Below, in pieces: positions 20,714 through 30,672 of a stretch of 64,000 nt of DNA. Origin of the DNA: Symsagittifera roscoffensis (lineage: Eukaryota; Xenacoelomorpha; Acoela; Convolutidae); the NCBI RefSeq assembly GCF_963678635.1, contig NC_087067.1, positions 53,992,233 through 54,056,232 of the forward strand, given 5' to 3'. The translations under genes were made by a program, and so were the position numbers. Within the stretch, counting starts at the first letter, position 1. Each line of letters starts with the position of its first letter. The notes under the pieces are model-generated. The model was given only the letters and a program-made list of their open reading frames with translations. It had not been told where the DNA came from and made no database searches.

Positions 20714-21573
20714 GTCTTGGGACAGTACCGAAGAAGTCTTGGGACAGAGCAGTCTGGGGACAGTCTTGGGACAGTGCAATACTGGGACAGTGTTGGACCA
20801 GAACAGTCTTGATACAGTCTTGAGGACAGTGGTCTTGGGACAGTGGTCTTGGGACAGTGGTCTTGGGACAGTGGTCTTGGGACAGTGGTCTTGGGACAAG
20901 GGTCTTGGGACAGGGTTTTGGGACAAGGGTCTTGGGACAGTGGTCTTGGGACAAGGGTCTTGGGACAGGGTCTTGGGACAGGGGTCTTGGGACAGTGGTC
21001 TTGGGACAGTAGTCTTGGGATACTAGCCTTGGGACAGTAGTCTTGGGACAGTGGTCTTGGGACAGTGGTCTTGGGACAAGGGTCTTGGGACGGGTCTTGG
21101 GACAAGGGCCTTGGGACAGTGGTCTTGGGACAAGGGTCTTGGGACAGGGTCTTGGGACAGGGGTATTGGGACAGTGGTCTTGGGACAGTAGTCTTGGGAC
21201 ACTAGCCTTGGGACAGTAGTCTTGGGACAGTAGTCTTGGGACGCTAGCCTTGGGACAGTAGTCTTGGGACACTAGCCTTGGGACACTAGCCTTGGGACAG
21301 TAGTCTTGGGACACTAGCCTTGGGACAGTAGTCTTGGGACACTAGCCTTGGGACAGTAGTCTTGGGACAGCAGTCTTGGGACACTAGCCTTGGGACAGAA
21401 GTCTTTGGACACTAGTCTTGGGACACTAGCCTTGGGACAGTAGTCTCAGGACAAGGGTCTTGGGACACTGACGGAAAGTACTGTGATAGTACCGAACAGT
21501 CTTGGGACAGCAGAACGAAGCCTGGGACGGTACAAAGAAGAGTAGAGACGGTATTTGGAAGTCTTGGGACAGT
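20714..21573 (+). repeat. 14-bp minisatellite in the leader
   Basis: Roughly 45-50 units based on GTCTTGGGACAGTG, regular between about 20,816 and 21,465 and degenerate at both edges. Variants end in CAAGG, CAGTA and CACTA. The 3' half shows a 28-bp higher-order alternation of CAGTAGTC and CACTAGCC units. Confidence 0.97.
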
Positions 21574-21830
21574 ATAAAAATTGAAGTAAAATTACAATAA
21601 GTGTTTTAAGACAGAATTAAGGAGAACAAGACTAATTGGAACCCGGTACGGTTGGGACCACAAATAAAGAAAGTTTCTCGAAGATTTTAGAAAGAGAACT
21701 GGAACAAGGTTTTTATCACGTTGTATATTTCCTTTTAAGAATTTGTTTCCACAAAAAATTTTTTTTTATTCTTTGAATAGAATTGTGTATATAATAACAT
21801 TGTAAATAAGAGCAATTGTAAATAGAAATA

Positions 21831-24800
21831 ATGAGACGGAGTAGGGTACCGGTGCTCGAAAAAAGGTCAAGTGGATCAAACACGAAATATAACTCGTCGC
21901 TGCGCGGAACGACATCAAGGGGCCCAGGCAAAACAAAAAATAACTTTTCAGTTAGCATGGTCAGCACGAGGAGTGGCACCGAGAGCAAGACGCGAGAAGA
22001 TGCGAGGGAAAAACAGGTGGAGCCCACAATCGAAATCGACCTAGAGACACCAGACCAGAGCGTAGATGAATTGGAGAAAAAGACGACGGAGTCAACTCCA
22101 ATGCCCAATGCAGAAGAACCAAACCCGAAACCCATAGAGTTCTCACCAATAGACAATGTGGAAGATGCAATAGGCAACACCGAAGAAACGGTGAAAGAAG
22201 ACTCTCAAGTAAAAAAGACATCTTTTACTGAAAGGTTGGCGATGATGGTCGGAATAAAAACGAAAGAAAACATGACTGAAGAACCAAAAGCTGAAAGAGC
22301 AGGAACATTTGGGACAGTGAGCACGAAGACGACAGAAGCCAATCCAAGAGAGGAACAAAATAAAGCAGCAGCTACGGCCGAAGACAGACCGACGGCTGAC
22401 CATGAAGAGGCTACTATTGAGCTAGGTGACTTGATGGCGAAACTGAATCAGATCAACAAAAAACTAAAGCACAGCGAAGAGGACAGGGAGGTGATAAGAA
22501 AAGAATTAAGATACAACAAACATGAGTATCTGGATAGTTATTTTAACTTGGCTAAGGCAACAGATGAGAGACTCAAGGAGATGTCAGATAAGGTAGAAGC
22601 CACCAATGAGGAACGAGAGAAGAACATCAAAAAAGATATGCAACAGTTGAAAAACCGATATGATGATGTCAACAGCCAATTAGGTAGCCTGGAAAAGAGA
22701 ATGGACACACTGAGCAAAAATCAGGCCGAGAGTTCGTGTGCAATACAGGCGAAATTGGATGCAATCTTGAGAAATTCTACCTCACAAGAAAGACCGGCAG
22801 CGGATCGCAAGCAAGGCACCAGAGTTGACTTTGTGGAACCACAAAGGAGCAAACGGCAATCGACACCGTTGCCCTTAACCCGGGATACGGTGAGCATAGC
22901 ACCAACAGCTGCTAAAACAATCATGAAGCATGGAACGTCAAGTACAACGACTAGCCCGGGGAACTCAACTGCTAACAGCAACGCAGGTCCGGATGCTATG
23001 ACATGGGCAAGCACTTGGGAGATGATGAACAGGACTCTAGAGGCCTTCGCCACGAGGAACACTGACTCGAGCGATAGGAGGGAGGGAAAATCAAGAAAAA
23101 CTTTCAAGAAGCCAAAGGAATTCAAAGACGACTCCGATGGATGCATCGACACTTGGGTGGAAGTGATGAGATTACACCTAGAGCAAGATAAATTAAATGA
23201 TGAAAGACAAGCATGCACAGCCATACTCAGCAACTTAGAAGGCACGGCATTAAAATGTGTGGTCGCAAAGAAAGAAGAAGAACGCGACACCGCGGATAAG
23301 ATCTTCGAGATATTGCTGAATCGATTCGGGTCAGGCATGAAGGGTCATCAAGCGATGATGCGATTTGAAAAGAGAAGGCAAAGGGATGACGAGTCAATAG
23401 ATCGGTTCCTAGATGATCTCGAGAGCTTGAGAAGAAGGAGTGACCCAGAGGAGTCGACAAACAGAAGAAACTTTAGCATAGCCTCGAAGTTCATTGATGG
23501 GGTAAAAAGTGACGACTTAAGGACAATGTTAGCAACATACTACACATTGTCGAAAGACAGCGCACCAACCCCAGAAGAAATGAGACAGAAAGCAAGGGAA
23601 TACATGCTGATGAAGCCCAAGAAATACTCATTTTCAGAAAACAGGAACACGCAAGGGGGAGGCCAACCCCAGAGGTCATCATGGTACAAACCTAGAGATG
23701 ATATGGACAAGCGCAGATCATGCGCGAACTGCGGGTCAGCGGATCACCACGTGGCTGACTGCACAACGTACAAACAAGGCATGAAGAGCCTAGGATACGC
23801 ACCGAATGAGGAGGACATGAGCCAGATGGAGGAACACGAGTACTATAATGGCTTAATCATCAAGATAGGCGCTAGATGCTTCTTCTGTAACCAGGAGGGG
23901 CACTTCAGAATGGATTGTCCCTTGTTCTGGGAAGCGGTCAAGGACCAGAGTCACCCCAAACATAAGTTGGCATTAGCGGCGGTGCAGAGTCAGCGGAACA
24001 GGCAAAACGAGTTTGAATCGAAGAACTTAGGAGCACCAAGCACGGAATTGCCAACGAAGACAGTGAAAGCTGTAACACATGTTAACGGTGCGATAGAATC
24101 CGCGGCCGGGAACTCTCTAGAGATAAATTATGAGAAAGCGGCGACGGAAGCAATTGCCAAAGTGAAACAGGATCTGGCTGCGAAAGAAATAGAGCAACGA
24201 CTAAAGCTGGAGATCGAGAGACAGAATTTTAACGAAGCACTAATAGGATCGAACCCAACACCAGAGTCTGTACAGGGCTCAACAAAAATCGGGAATTGTA
24301 ACACTGTAAAAATGGTGACGGGAAAGCCATTCGGCATATCGAAAATCGGGGCTAGAATAATATCGATAATCACAGTGGGCGGCCACGAGGTAACGAGAAA
24401 CTTGAGCGAACCGAGCGACCAGACAATAATGCACATTGATGTGTACGCAGATTACTTGAGTGGTATAAGCCCACAAACGACTTCTAGAGCGTTGAGAGCA
24501 CTACTCACGAGAGGGGGCAGCAAGTCAGTACGTGTTGATAGCAGGTATACTGAAGCTTATGGTCCACACGAGGTGATGCTAAATATAGATGGGATCAACA
24601 TCTATACCAAGACGATGATAACATGTGACGAAGACCTAATTGGGCAAATCTACGTAGGGAAAGAAGAGTTGAAAGTGAGATCGATTGGACACTGCGCCAT
24701 GCTTGAAGAAGATGCAATGCACATCGGGACGGAGGCAGATGTGACAGGGCACGTGCTAGATATAAGTGGCAAAAAGACTCAGTTGCGTGGGTTACTTGAT

Positions 24801-25943
24801 ACGGGAGCAGTCTTGAGCGTCATACCAATCGAAACTTGGGAAAGGATGGGCATTGACAAAGGTGACTTGATAGACTCGAGAATACGGCTGTCAGCTGCAA
24901 ACAAAGGGGCCCTTCGGGTGCTGGGCAGGACGCCGATAATAGCCCTCAATTTGGGGGAACGTAACCTGTGGATGAGCTTTATCGTGGTAGAAAACCTAGA
25001 TGAATCTGACCAATTCATTTTGGGCAGAGATTTCATCAGGAATTTCGACGTAACGATTGATCTAAATAACGCAATGTTCAGGATACGGAACCCGGATAGG
25101 AGGTACGCAATCAAACCGGTAAATTTAATAATGGCAAATGAAAACAAAGCACCGGTATTCTTGAGTAGGAGGGTGAGGCTAAAAGCTAATGAAGCGGCAA
25201 TCGTAAGCTTGAGGATGAAAAATTACAATGAACTAAGTGACAACAAGCAAGTGTGTATAGTTCCGAATCCTAATAGTCAAAGTGCTGCTGTTTTAGGAAG
25301 ATCATTCTCGATAACGAAGAGCGGCCTCTGCGTCAGTGTCTTGTTGAATACCCTTGATATACCGATCACGATACAGAGAGGGAGGAAACTGGGATATGCT
25401 TTACCGGTTAAAACTCGATATGAAACGATTGAGAACTCAATACAAAATGAAGTTGTTGATTGTCCCAATCACAGGGACAAAATTTGTATCTTGAGACGAT
25501 TGCAGAAAATAAAAGATTCTTCATGTCTTGTTAAATCACTTAAGTCAGAAACGGACGATGGGCTGTCGAGCTGTTCGAACTTTCCAGAGCGACCCACACT
25601 AGATGAAATGCAAACTGATAAACCGGTTCTGCCGGAGATTGAACATTTGAGGGGCAAACTGAAAGATGAACAGCTCGAAGCCATCAAGGACGTACTAGAG
25701 CGGAACGAGGAAGTTTTTTCGAGGCATAAGGCGGATATCGGGTGTTGTAATTTCGTTGAGCATGAAATAGAACTTGAGGAAAACGCGGTACCACACAGGG
25801 AGGGGGCGAGGCGCATGACCCCACATAAATCGGACGCGTGTAGAAAAGAAATCGAGACGTTACTAGAGTATGACATGATCGAACCATCCAAGTCACCGTG
25901 GGCGTGTGGAGTAGTGATGGCCAAAAAGAAGGTGACCAGTTGA
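21831..25943 (+). CDS. Element B ORF1 part 1: Gag, protease and start of RT
   Basis: 1,370 codons. The first ATG is at 21,831; the ATG at 21,957 (MVSTRSG) is an equally good start. Residues 1-190 are acidic and low in complexity; about 195-330 form a long coiled coil. About 400-600 form a retrotransposon capsid region (DTWVEVMRLHL, NLEGTALKCV, FEILLNRFGSG). Two CX2CX4HX4C zinc knuckles follow at about 632-645 and 683-696 and would bind element RNA. The aspartic protease is at about 985 (LLDTGAVLSVIP) with the ILGRDFI motif near 1,060. The frame enters RT (EVFSRHKADIG, then SPWACGVVMAKKK) and ends at TGA 25,941-25,943 because B lacks one base that A has in the A/G run near 25,930. Gag and Pol share one frame. 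Confidence 0.93.
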   Translation: MRRSRVPVLEKRSSGSNTKYNSSLRGTTSRGPGKTKNNFSVSMVSTRSGTESKTREDAREKQVEPTIEIDLETPDQSVDELEKKTTESTPMPNAEEPNPKPIEFSPIDNVEDAIGNTEETVKEDSQVKKTSFTERLAMMVGIKTKENMTEEPKAERAGTFGTVSTKTTEANPREEQNKAAATAEDRPTADHEEATIELGDLMAKLNQINKKLKHSEEDREVIRKELRYNKHEYLDSYFNLAKATDERLKEMSDKVEATNEEREKNIKKDMQQLKNRYDDVNSQLGSLEKRMDTLSKNQAESSCAIQAKLDAILRNSTSQERPAADRKQGTRVDFVEPQRSKRQSTPLPLTRDTVSIAPTAAKTIMKHGTSSTTTSPGNSTANSNAGPDAMTWASTWEMMNRTLEAFATRNTDSSDRREGKSRKTFKKPKEFKDDSDGCIDTWVEVMRLHLEQDKLNDERQACTAILSNLEGTALKCVVAKKEEERDTADKIFEILLNRFGSGMKGHQAMMRFEKRRQRDDESIDRFLDDLESLRRRSDPEESTNRRNFSIASKFIDGVKSDDLRTMLATYYTLSKDSAPTPEEMRQKAREYMLMKPKKYSFSENRNTQGGGQPQRSSWYKPRDDMDKRRSCANCGSADHHVADCTTYKQGMKSLGYAPNEEDMSQMEEHEYYNGLIIKIGARCFFCNQEGHFRMDCPLFWEAVKDQSHPKHKLALAAVQSQRNRQNEFESKNLGAPSTELPTKTVKAVTHVNGAIESAAGNSLEINYEKAATEAIAKVKQDLAAKEIEQRLKLEIERQNFNEALIGSNPTPESVQGSTKIGNCNTVKMVTGKPFGISKIGARIISIITVGGHEVTRNLSEPSDQTIMHIDVYADYLSGISPQTTSRALRALLTRGGSKSVRVDSRYTEAYGPHEVMLNIDGINIYTKTMITCDEDLIGQIYVGKEELKVRSIGHCAMLEEDAMHIGTEADVTGHVLDISGKKTQLRGLLDTGAVLSVIPIETWERMGIDKGDLIDSRIRLSAANKGALRVLGRTPIIALNLGERNLWMSFIVVENLDESDQFILGRDFIRNFDVTIDLNNAMFRIRNPDRRYAIKPVNLIMANENKAPVFLSRRVRLKANEAAIVSLRMKNYNELSDNKQVCIVPNPNSQSAAVLGRSFSITKSGLCVSVLLNTLDIPITIQRGRKLGYALPVKTRYETIENSIQNEVVDCPNHRDKICILRRLQKIKDSSCLVKSLKSETDDGLSSCSNFPERPTLDEMQTDKPVLPEIEHLRGKLKDEQLEAIKDVLERNEEVFSRHKADIGCCNFVEHEIELEENAVPHREGARRMTPHKSDACRKEIETLLEYDMIEPSKSPWACGVVMAKKKVTS

Positions 25944-28033
25944 GGTTTTGTTGTGACTTTCGATACCTGAACTCCGTCACGGTGAAGGATGCCTATCCCA
26001 TATCTAGGATTGATGAGAGCCTCTCGAAGTTAGGTGATGCAAAATTTTTTACGACTCTTGATTTAGGCTCGGCCTTTTGGCAGGTACCACTAAGGAAGCA
26101 AGACAGGGACAAGACAGGGTTCGCCTGCGAGTTGGGTCTGTTTCAATGGAAACGGATGCCGTTTGGACTCTGCAATGCCACAGCCACGTTTCAGCGGTTG
26201 ATGGCACACGCGCTGATAGGCGTGACGAAGAAGTATGGCAACCTGGTAATGTGCTACGTGGATGACGTAGTAATAGCAACGCCAACACTAGAAGACCACA
26301 TTGAGAGACTTGACGAGGTGTTCGCGGGCATGAAAAGATCGGGGCTAAAGTGTAAACCATCAAAGTGCGAGATACTCAAGGACTCAATAAAATATTTGGG
26401 CAGGATGGTAGACAAACACGGCATCAGACCTGATCCAGACGCCGTGGAAGCAGTCCTAACCTGGAAATCACCGAAGACAGAGCACCAGTTGATGAGCTTC
26501 CTGGGTTTCGCTAACTATTATAGAGAATTCATCAAAGGCTATGCGGACAAGGTATACCCGATGCAACAATTAATGAGACACAAGGGCAAGAAGTTCACGT
26601 GGAACAACGCGGCAGAAGAGTCATTCCAGAGAATAAAGAAAGAGCTATGTGAGGCACCAGTACTGGGTATGCCGACTGAGAAGGAGATGTACGTGCTGGA
26701 CACGGATGCGTCGGTAGTCGCGATTTCTGGGATTCTCCACCAAGAACAAGAATGGAATGGGAAGACAGCCTTGAGACCAATAGCGTACGGGAGCAAAGTC
26801 CTAAGTGACACAGAAATGAAGTACGGAGCACCGAAAGCAGAGATGTTCGCAGTGGTCACCTTTGTCGAGAAATACAGAGCATACCTAGGCAGTGAGCCCT
26901 TCAAGCTGCGAGTCGACAACCGAGCACTAAGCTGGCTGAAAACGTACTCAATGGACCAAAGTTATATTGGGAGGTGGATAGTTCGCTTGAACGGATACAA
27001 CATGATAATTGAGCACAGAACACGGGATAAACATCAAAACGCCGACAGCTTGAGTAAGAAGACGGAGTTCTACGAGAGACAAGAACAAAGAGAAGCAGAC
27101 AGGCCTGAAATCAAAGAGGGCTTCTCCTTCATGGACAAGGAAACGTACGACAGTCTTCCACTCACAAGATGGCTGGACAAATCAGGCAAACCGATTGAAG
27201 ATCATCCCGAATTACCAAAAGAGCCTCTTGAAAAAACCATCTTGAAGAAGAAAAGAAGGATCCCGATAGAGATAATACTCAAGTCGAAGATCGTGAGGGA
27301 AACACTTAAGGCAAAAGGCTATGATCTTAACCAGGTAGGAGCAGGAACTGCACAGATAGATGATGACTTAATGAGGTTGCTCGAGAAACTATCAGATGAT
27401 AAGCCTGTGATCCAAGAGAAGGGTCAAGAGGAACCGGAAGTCACTATACTTCGGAGAAAAGAGACAGTGAACGATACTGACTCATCAAGAGTCACTGACA
27501 GCAAAGATGTCGTGCGGTCACTAGTTGACAAAATCCCCGAAAACATTCTGGAGCAGACCAAGGCTAGGAAAAAGAAAGTGACGTTCAAAGAAGATACTGA
27601 ACACCTGGGACTAGGTCAAGAGTCCGGGGAGTGTTCCAGGTTCACGGAAGAAGGAACCGGAGAAGGAAAATTGTCCGGGGAGCGTGAAGAATGGGATGAA
27701 GACTCGGATGAGAGCAGCGAAGGCCAAGACAGTCTGTGCATGATATTAGCGGAAGAGAAGACAAGGCACCACGACAGGGAGTTACAAACTGACCCATCTT
27801 CAGGAACGTACAATCTGGACATGCAAGAGATAAGAGGTGGTGAAGAACTTGAGAGAATAGCTCATCATACTTTCAAGAAAGCCATTCAGGGAACTATGGT
27901 GCAACTCAAACCTCATCAAACTTTCAAGAAAGCCATTCAGGGAACTATCGTGCAACTCAAACGTCAGAACGAATCTGGTACCAGAAGACGACATGAAAAT
28001 CGTGAAAAGGATGATATGCGTGAAACTGAGTGA
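25898..28033 (+). CDS. Element B ORF1 part 2: reverse transcriptase and RNase H
   Basis: True RT sequence begins near 25,930; the first codons are the overlap with part 1. RT landmarks: LRFCCDFRYLNS, TTLDLGSAFWQV, KRMPFGLCNATATFQ, YVDDVVIA (catalytic aspartates, about 26,257-26,280) and FLGFANYYREFI. RNase H: LDTDAS, KAEMFAVV, RVDNRALSWL and NADSLSKK, so the acidic residues are kept. A long charged linker follows, with an acidic patch (EEWDEDSDESSEG) and a 51-bp duplication at 27,869-27,970. The end at 28,033 is caused by a net one-base shift relative to A, where the same region runs on into integrase. Makes cDNA and removes the RNA strand inside the particle. Confidence 0.93.
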   Translation: MGVWSSDGQKEGDQLRFCCDFRYLNSVTVKDAYPISRIDESLSKLGDAKFFTTLDLGSAFWQVPLRKQDRDKTGFACELGLFQWKRMPFGLCNATATFQRLMAHALIGVTKKYGNLVMCYVDDVVIATPTLEDHIERLDEVFAGMKRSGLKCKPSKCEILKDSIKYLGRMVDKHGIRPDPDAVEAVLTWKSPKTEHQLMSFLGFANYYREFIKGYADKVYPMQQLMRHKGKKFTWNNAAEESFQRIKKELCEAPVLGMPTEKEMYVLDTDASVVAISGILHQEQEWNGKTALRPIAYGSKVLSDTEMKYGAPKAEMFAVVTFVEKYRAYLGSEPFKLRVDNRALSWLKTYSMDQSYIGRWIVRLNGYNMIIEHRTRDKHQNADSLSKKTEFYERQEQREADRPEIKEGFSFMDKETYDSLPLTRWLDKSGKPIEDHPELPKEPLEKTILKKKRRIPIEIILKSKIVRETLKAKGYDLNQVGAGTAQIDDDLMRLLEKLSDDKPVIQEKGQEEPEVTILRRKETVNDTDSSRVTDSKDVVRSLVDKIPENILEQTKARKKKVTFKEDTEHLGLGQESGECSRFTEEGTGEGKLSGEREEWDEDSDESSEGQDSLCMILAEEKTRHHDRELQTDPSSGTYNLDMQEIRGGEELERIAHHTFKKAIQGTMVQLKPHQTFKKAIQGTIVQLKRQNESGTRRRHENREKDDMRETE
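27869..27970 (+). repeat. 51-bp tandem duplication in the pol linker
   Basis: Two 51-nt units (17 codons, TFKKAIQGTMVQLK and TFKKAIQGTIVQLK) where element A has a single, shorter version. The duplication keeps frame by itself; a nearby 7-base length difference from A causes the shift. Confidence 0.88.
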
Positions 28034-29408
28034 TGACATCCACAACCCTGGTGAGATGAATGGACAGATCATGGCGCTAAAGGAGCATGTCAAGGCGAGA
28101 TATAGGCTGTCAGACCTAATAAGAGCCCAAAAGAATGACAAAATTAAAAGTAACCTCTCCAAATGGATCCATTCGGGGGTCAAGGAGAAGGGGGAACTTG
28201 AGGAAGACAGCTACAAGATCTTGAGCCAGTTCCACAAAGAAAAGAAAGACTTACTTTATCACACAGCTGAAGGGGTGGCAGCGTGCAAGAGGAGAGATGA
28301 GGAAAAGATATTACACAAACACAACCTCATCATACTACCACAATTGTACCAAACGGAGGTGCTTTTCAGATCACACGACCAGATGGGCCACCAGGGGATA
28401 GACAAAGCACAACAAAGGATACTTCACAGGTTTGATTGGCCAGGAATGAGGAAAGCTTGCGAGAGATGGGTGAATGCCTGCCTGGCATGTCTACAGGTAA
28501 AAGACCCAAGGAAGATGAAGTTTCCCCTCAAGTCCGTTGAGAGCTCAGAGTTCAATGAAGTGGTGCAGATAGACCATCAAAAAATCTGCATGACGGAGTC
28601 GGGATATAACCAGATACTGGTTATAATAGATCACTTCACAAAGTTGGCGGAAGCGGTCCCGTGCCAAACAGCCTCGGCCGAGGAGACATGTGATCATTTG
28701 ATAACGCATTGGATATCGCGGTATGGTTGTCCAATGACTTTCCAGTCGGACAACGGCAAAGCTTTCGTGGGGGACTTGACAAAAGAATTGATGAAGAGAT
28801 CGCACATTGCTCAAGCACACTCGACGACCTATCATCCACAGACCAATGGGTTGGTAGAGAGACAGAACAGGACACTGGTCAACATGTTAAGGGTGTACTG
28901 CTCAAGATACATGACAGACTGGGACAAATACCTGCCACAGGTAGTAGGAGCCTATAACAGTACTCAGCACTCAACGACGGGCATCAGTCCTTTCATGATG
29001 TTGACGGGCAGGGAGAGGGCAATGCCTCTAACATTCTTCTACCCGGAATACGAGGGGAAGAGGACGTCGCCTCAAGCATATGTGAAGGAAGCGATCAAAA
29101 GACAACAAGAGCTAAACGAGCTATGCAGGAGGAATACGGCGCAAGCGCAGATAAGGCAACGCAAGAAATATGACGAAAAAATATTACAAGCAAAGCCATA
29201 CGAAGTGGGCCAGTACGTGTGGGTCTTCCAAGATGTCATACCGCCCAAGGGAACAAAGAAACTACTCAAGAAATGGAGAGGACCGTTCATGATAACGGAA
29301 GTACATCAACAAGGACGGTTCTACCGCTTGAGCACATTACGAAAATCTGAAGCCTCACGTCCCGTCCCCGGAAGACTGGTGCCTACCGAAAGACATGGAG
29401 GGTCTTGA
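27993..29408 (+). CDS. Element B ORF1 part 3: integrase
   Basis: Zinc-binding N-terminus with SHDQMGHQG and ACLACLQ (HHCC pattern complete). Catalytic core with VQIDHQK, FQSDNGKAF and NGLVERQNR, giving the D, D and E residues used to insert cDNA. C-terminal region ends with the GPY/F module (KWRGPFMITEVHQQG). The last 20 or so residues are out of frame: a net 14-base loss near 29,330 relative to A ends the frame at 29,408. A's sequence shows that the integrase was joined to the following extension. No chromodomain was recognised. Confidence 0.92.
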   Translation: MKIVKRMICVKLSDDIHNPGEMNGQIMALKEHVKARYRLSDLIRAQKNDKIKSNLSKWIHSGVKEKGELEEDSYKILSQFHKEKKDLLYHTAEGVAACKRRDEEKILHKHNLIILPQLYQTEVLFRSHDQMGHQGIDKAQQRILHRFDWPGMRKACERWVNACLACLQVKDPRKMKFPLKSVESSEFNEVVQIDHQKICMTESGYNQILVIIDHFTKLAEAVPCQTASAEETCDHLITHWISRYGCPMTFQSDNGKAFVGDLTKELMKRSHIAQAHSTTYHPQTNGLVERQNRTLVNMLRVYCSRYMTDWDKYLPQVVGAYNSTQHSTTGISPFMMLTGRERAMPLTFFYPEYEGKRTSPQAYVKEAIKRQQELNELCRRNTAQAQIRQRKKYDEKILQAKPYEVGQYVWVFQDVIPPKGTKKLLKKWRGPFMITEVHQQGRFYRLSTLRKSEASRPVPGRLVPTERHGGS

Positions 29409-30672
29409 GTATCTGGTGGTAGAGCCAGCGTGTGAGGTGAATGAAAAAGGCACCAGAGAGAAAAATGATGGTAATGAGAGCTTGAGTTTGGACGACAATG
29501 AAAAGATAGGAGTGGAGTCTGATGCAGCATCATTTGTAGAAGAAGACTGGAACGACCCGGAGCAAGATGAGGTGCCGAAATGGATGGAGCCAGATCGACC
29601 AACACTACCGGAAACCAGGACTGGCAATCGTAAACGCACCGGCATGAGGTACAACAGGTACGGGGATGACTTCTTGATCGATAAGATACAGCCAGACAAA
29701 TTGGGCGAGGAACTACTGAATGCAGGCGAGCTGGAAACCGAAGAGGAATGGCAGGTCATTGACGATGGTGGACACTATCCGCAGGAAGACTACTCGACGC
29801 CAGAACTGGAGACGGATCTCGAACAGAGTGAGATAGAGAGGAGGGAGAACACGAACTTGAGGATACTAGAGTGGATGCGTGATGTCAAAGACGAGAGCCG
29901 CGAAGAACAAAGCATTCAGCAAGTCGATGTATCAGCGGCAAATTACACGAAGACAGAGGACCCTCTTTTCGGATGGACGGCAACAGACAGACCACTGGAC
30001 ATTCCTCAGGACAATTCAGACCCGACGACATCGACGGGGACGTCGATAAATATTTTTGTCCGGGGAGTGGGGGTAGGAATTACCCACACCGAAAATTTGA
30101 TACTAAAGAAGCTCAAGGAAGTGAGAGAAACAAGCGAATTGGAACTGGAGGAAGAAGAGCCAGAGCCTACCATAGGTCGGAATTTCAAAACGAAATTTGA
30201 AATACCCAATGAATACTCGGAGAACATCATGATAACGGATAGCGACTTCATCCTGTCAAACAGGACTAGCGCGATCTGCATCACGGCGGACATGAGTTTC
30301 AAATCAAGATTGGAAGCTGACTTCAAAAGAGAGTACCAGAATGTAGAGTTTCTGTTTAGACAGAGACCAGGACTGGGAGGGATGGCAGCGCTTCCACCGT
30401 CAGTGGCACAAGTCCCGGGCAAATATCTGTGCTTCCTAGTAACGAGGGTCAAGGACAGGAACACAATTGATCCCGAACACGTGATGTTCGCACTAACAAG
30501 ACTACGCGACTTCATGATTGAAAGAGGAATAGTGGAGGTCTCAATGCCGGTGTACGACCCAAACAGGGGCAAACTGAGCTCGAGGGAATTGTACGCTATC
30601 CTACATGTAGTCTTCGCGGAAACTGAGATAATGGTGTATCTGCACAAGAAATACTACTTGAGCATCGCCTGA
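29395..30672 (+). CDS. Element B ORF1 part 4: C-terminal extension with macro-like domain
   Basis: 425 codons. The ATG at 29,395 is internal to the ancestral frame (MEGLEYL aligns inside A's longer frame). The first half is acidic with a conserved RKRTGMRYNRYGDDF motif, then LFGWTATDRPLDIP and IGRNFKTKFEIP. Residues about 275-425 resemble, end to end, macro domains of the OARD1/TARG1 type. The order is a DSDFILS opening, AICITADMSFKSRLEADF, GKYLCFLVTR, a helix LTRLRDFMIERG, VSMPVYDPNRGKL and a final AILHVVFAETEIMVY. These enzymes bind or remove ADP-ribose. The usual Gly-rich loop and GCGLD-type catalytic loop are replaced, so catalysis is doubtful. Identification rests on pattern recall. Confidence 0.72.
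   Translation: MEGLEYLVVEPACEVNEKGTREKNDGNESLSLDDNEKIGVESDAASFVEEDWNDPEQDEVPKWMEPDRPTLPETRTGNRKRTGMRYNRYGDDFLIDKIQPDKLGEELLNAGELETEEEWQVIDDGGHYPQEDYSTPELETDLEQSEIERRENTNLRILEWMRDVKDESREEQSIQQVDVSAANYTKTEDPLFGWTATDRPLDIPQDNSDPTTSTGTSINIFVRGVGVGITHTENLILKKLKEVRETSELELEEEEPEPTIGRNFKTKFEIPNEYSENIMITDSDFILSNRTSAICITADMSFKSRLEADFKREYQNVEFLFRQRPGLGGMAALPPSVAQVPGKYLCFLVTRVKDRNTIDPEHVMFALTRLRDFMIERGIVEVSMPVYDPNRGKLSSRELYAILHVVFAETEIMVYLHKKYYLSIA

Larger units (their letters stand above)
19224..21830 (+). other. Element B long 5' leader
   Basis: 2.6 kb with no supported gene. In order: the candidate primer site, an A-rich strand segment (about 19,457-19,545), a pair of 40-bp repeats, three runs of six G, A+T-rich sequence, the 14-bp minisatellite and an A+T-rich stretch ending at the Gag start. 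Open frames on both strands here come from the minisatellite period and I do not regard them as genes. Confidence 0.75.

Noticed and set aside
20667-21314. Long minus-strand open frames with SQDHCPKT-type repeats (also 48,126-48,773)
   Set aside because: They are the translation of the 14-bp minisatellite; three units make a 42-nt period without stops in several frames on both strands.
20816-21465. CRISPR-like array
   Set aside because: Units are contiguous 14-bp repeats with no unique spacers, in a eukaryotic retrotransposon leader.
25898-25943. Programmed frameshift between Gag-Pro and RT
   Set aside because: Element A reads across the site in one frame; B simply lacks one base of the A/G run.
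29300-29700. Chromodomain after the integrase
   Set aside because: The GPY/F module is present but the following acidic region lacks the aromatic cage pattern of chromodomains.
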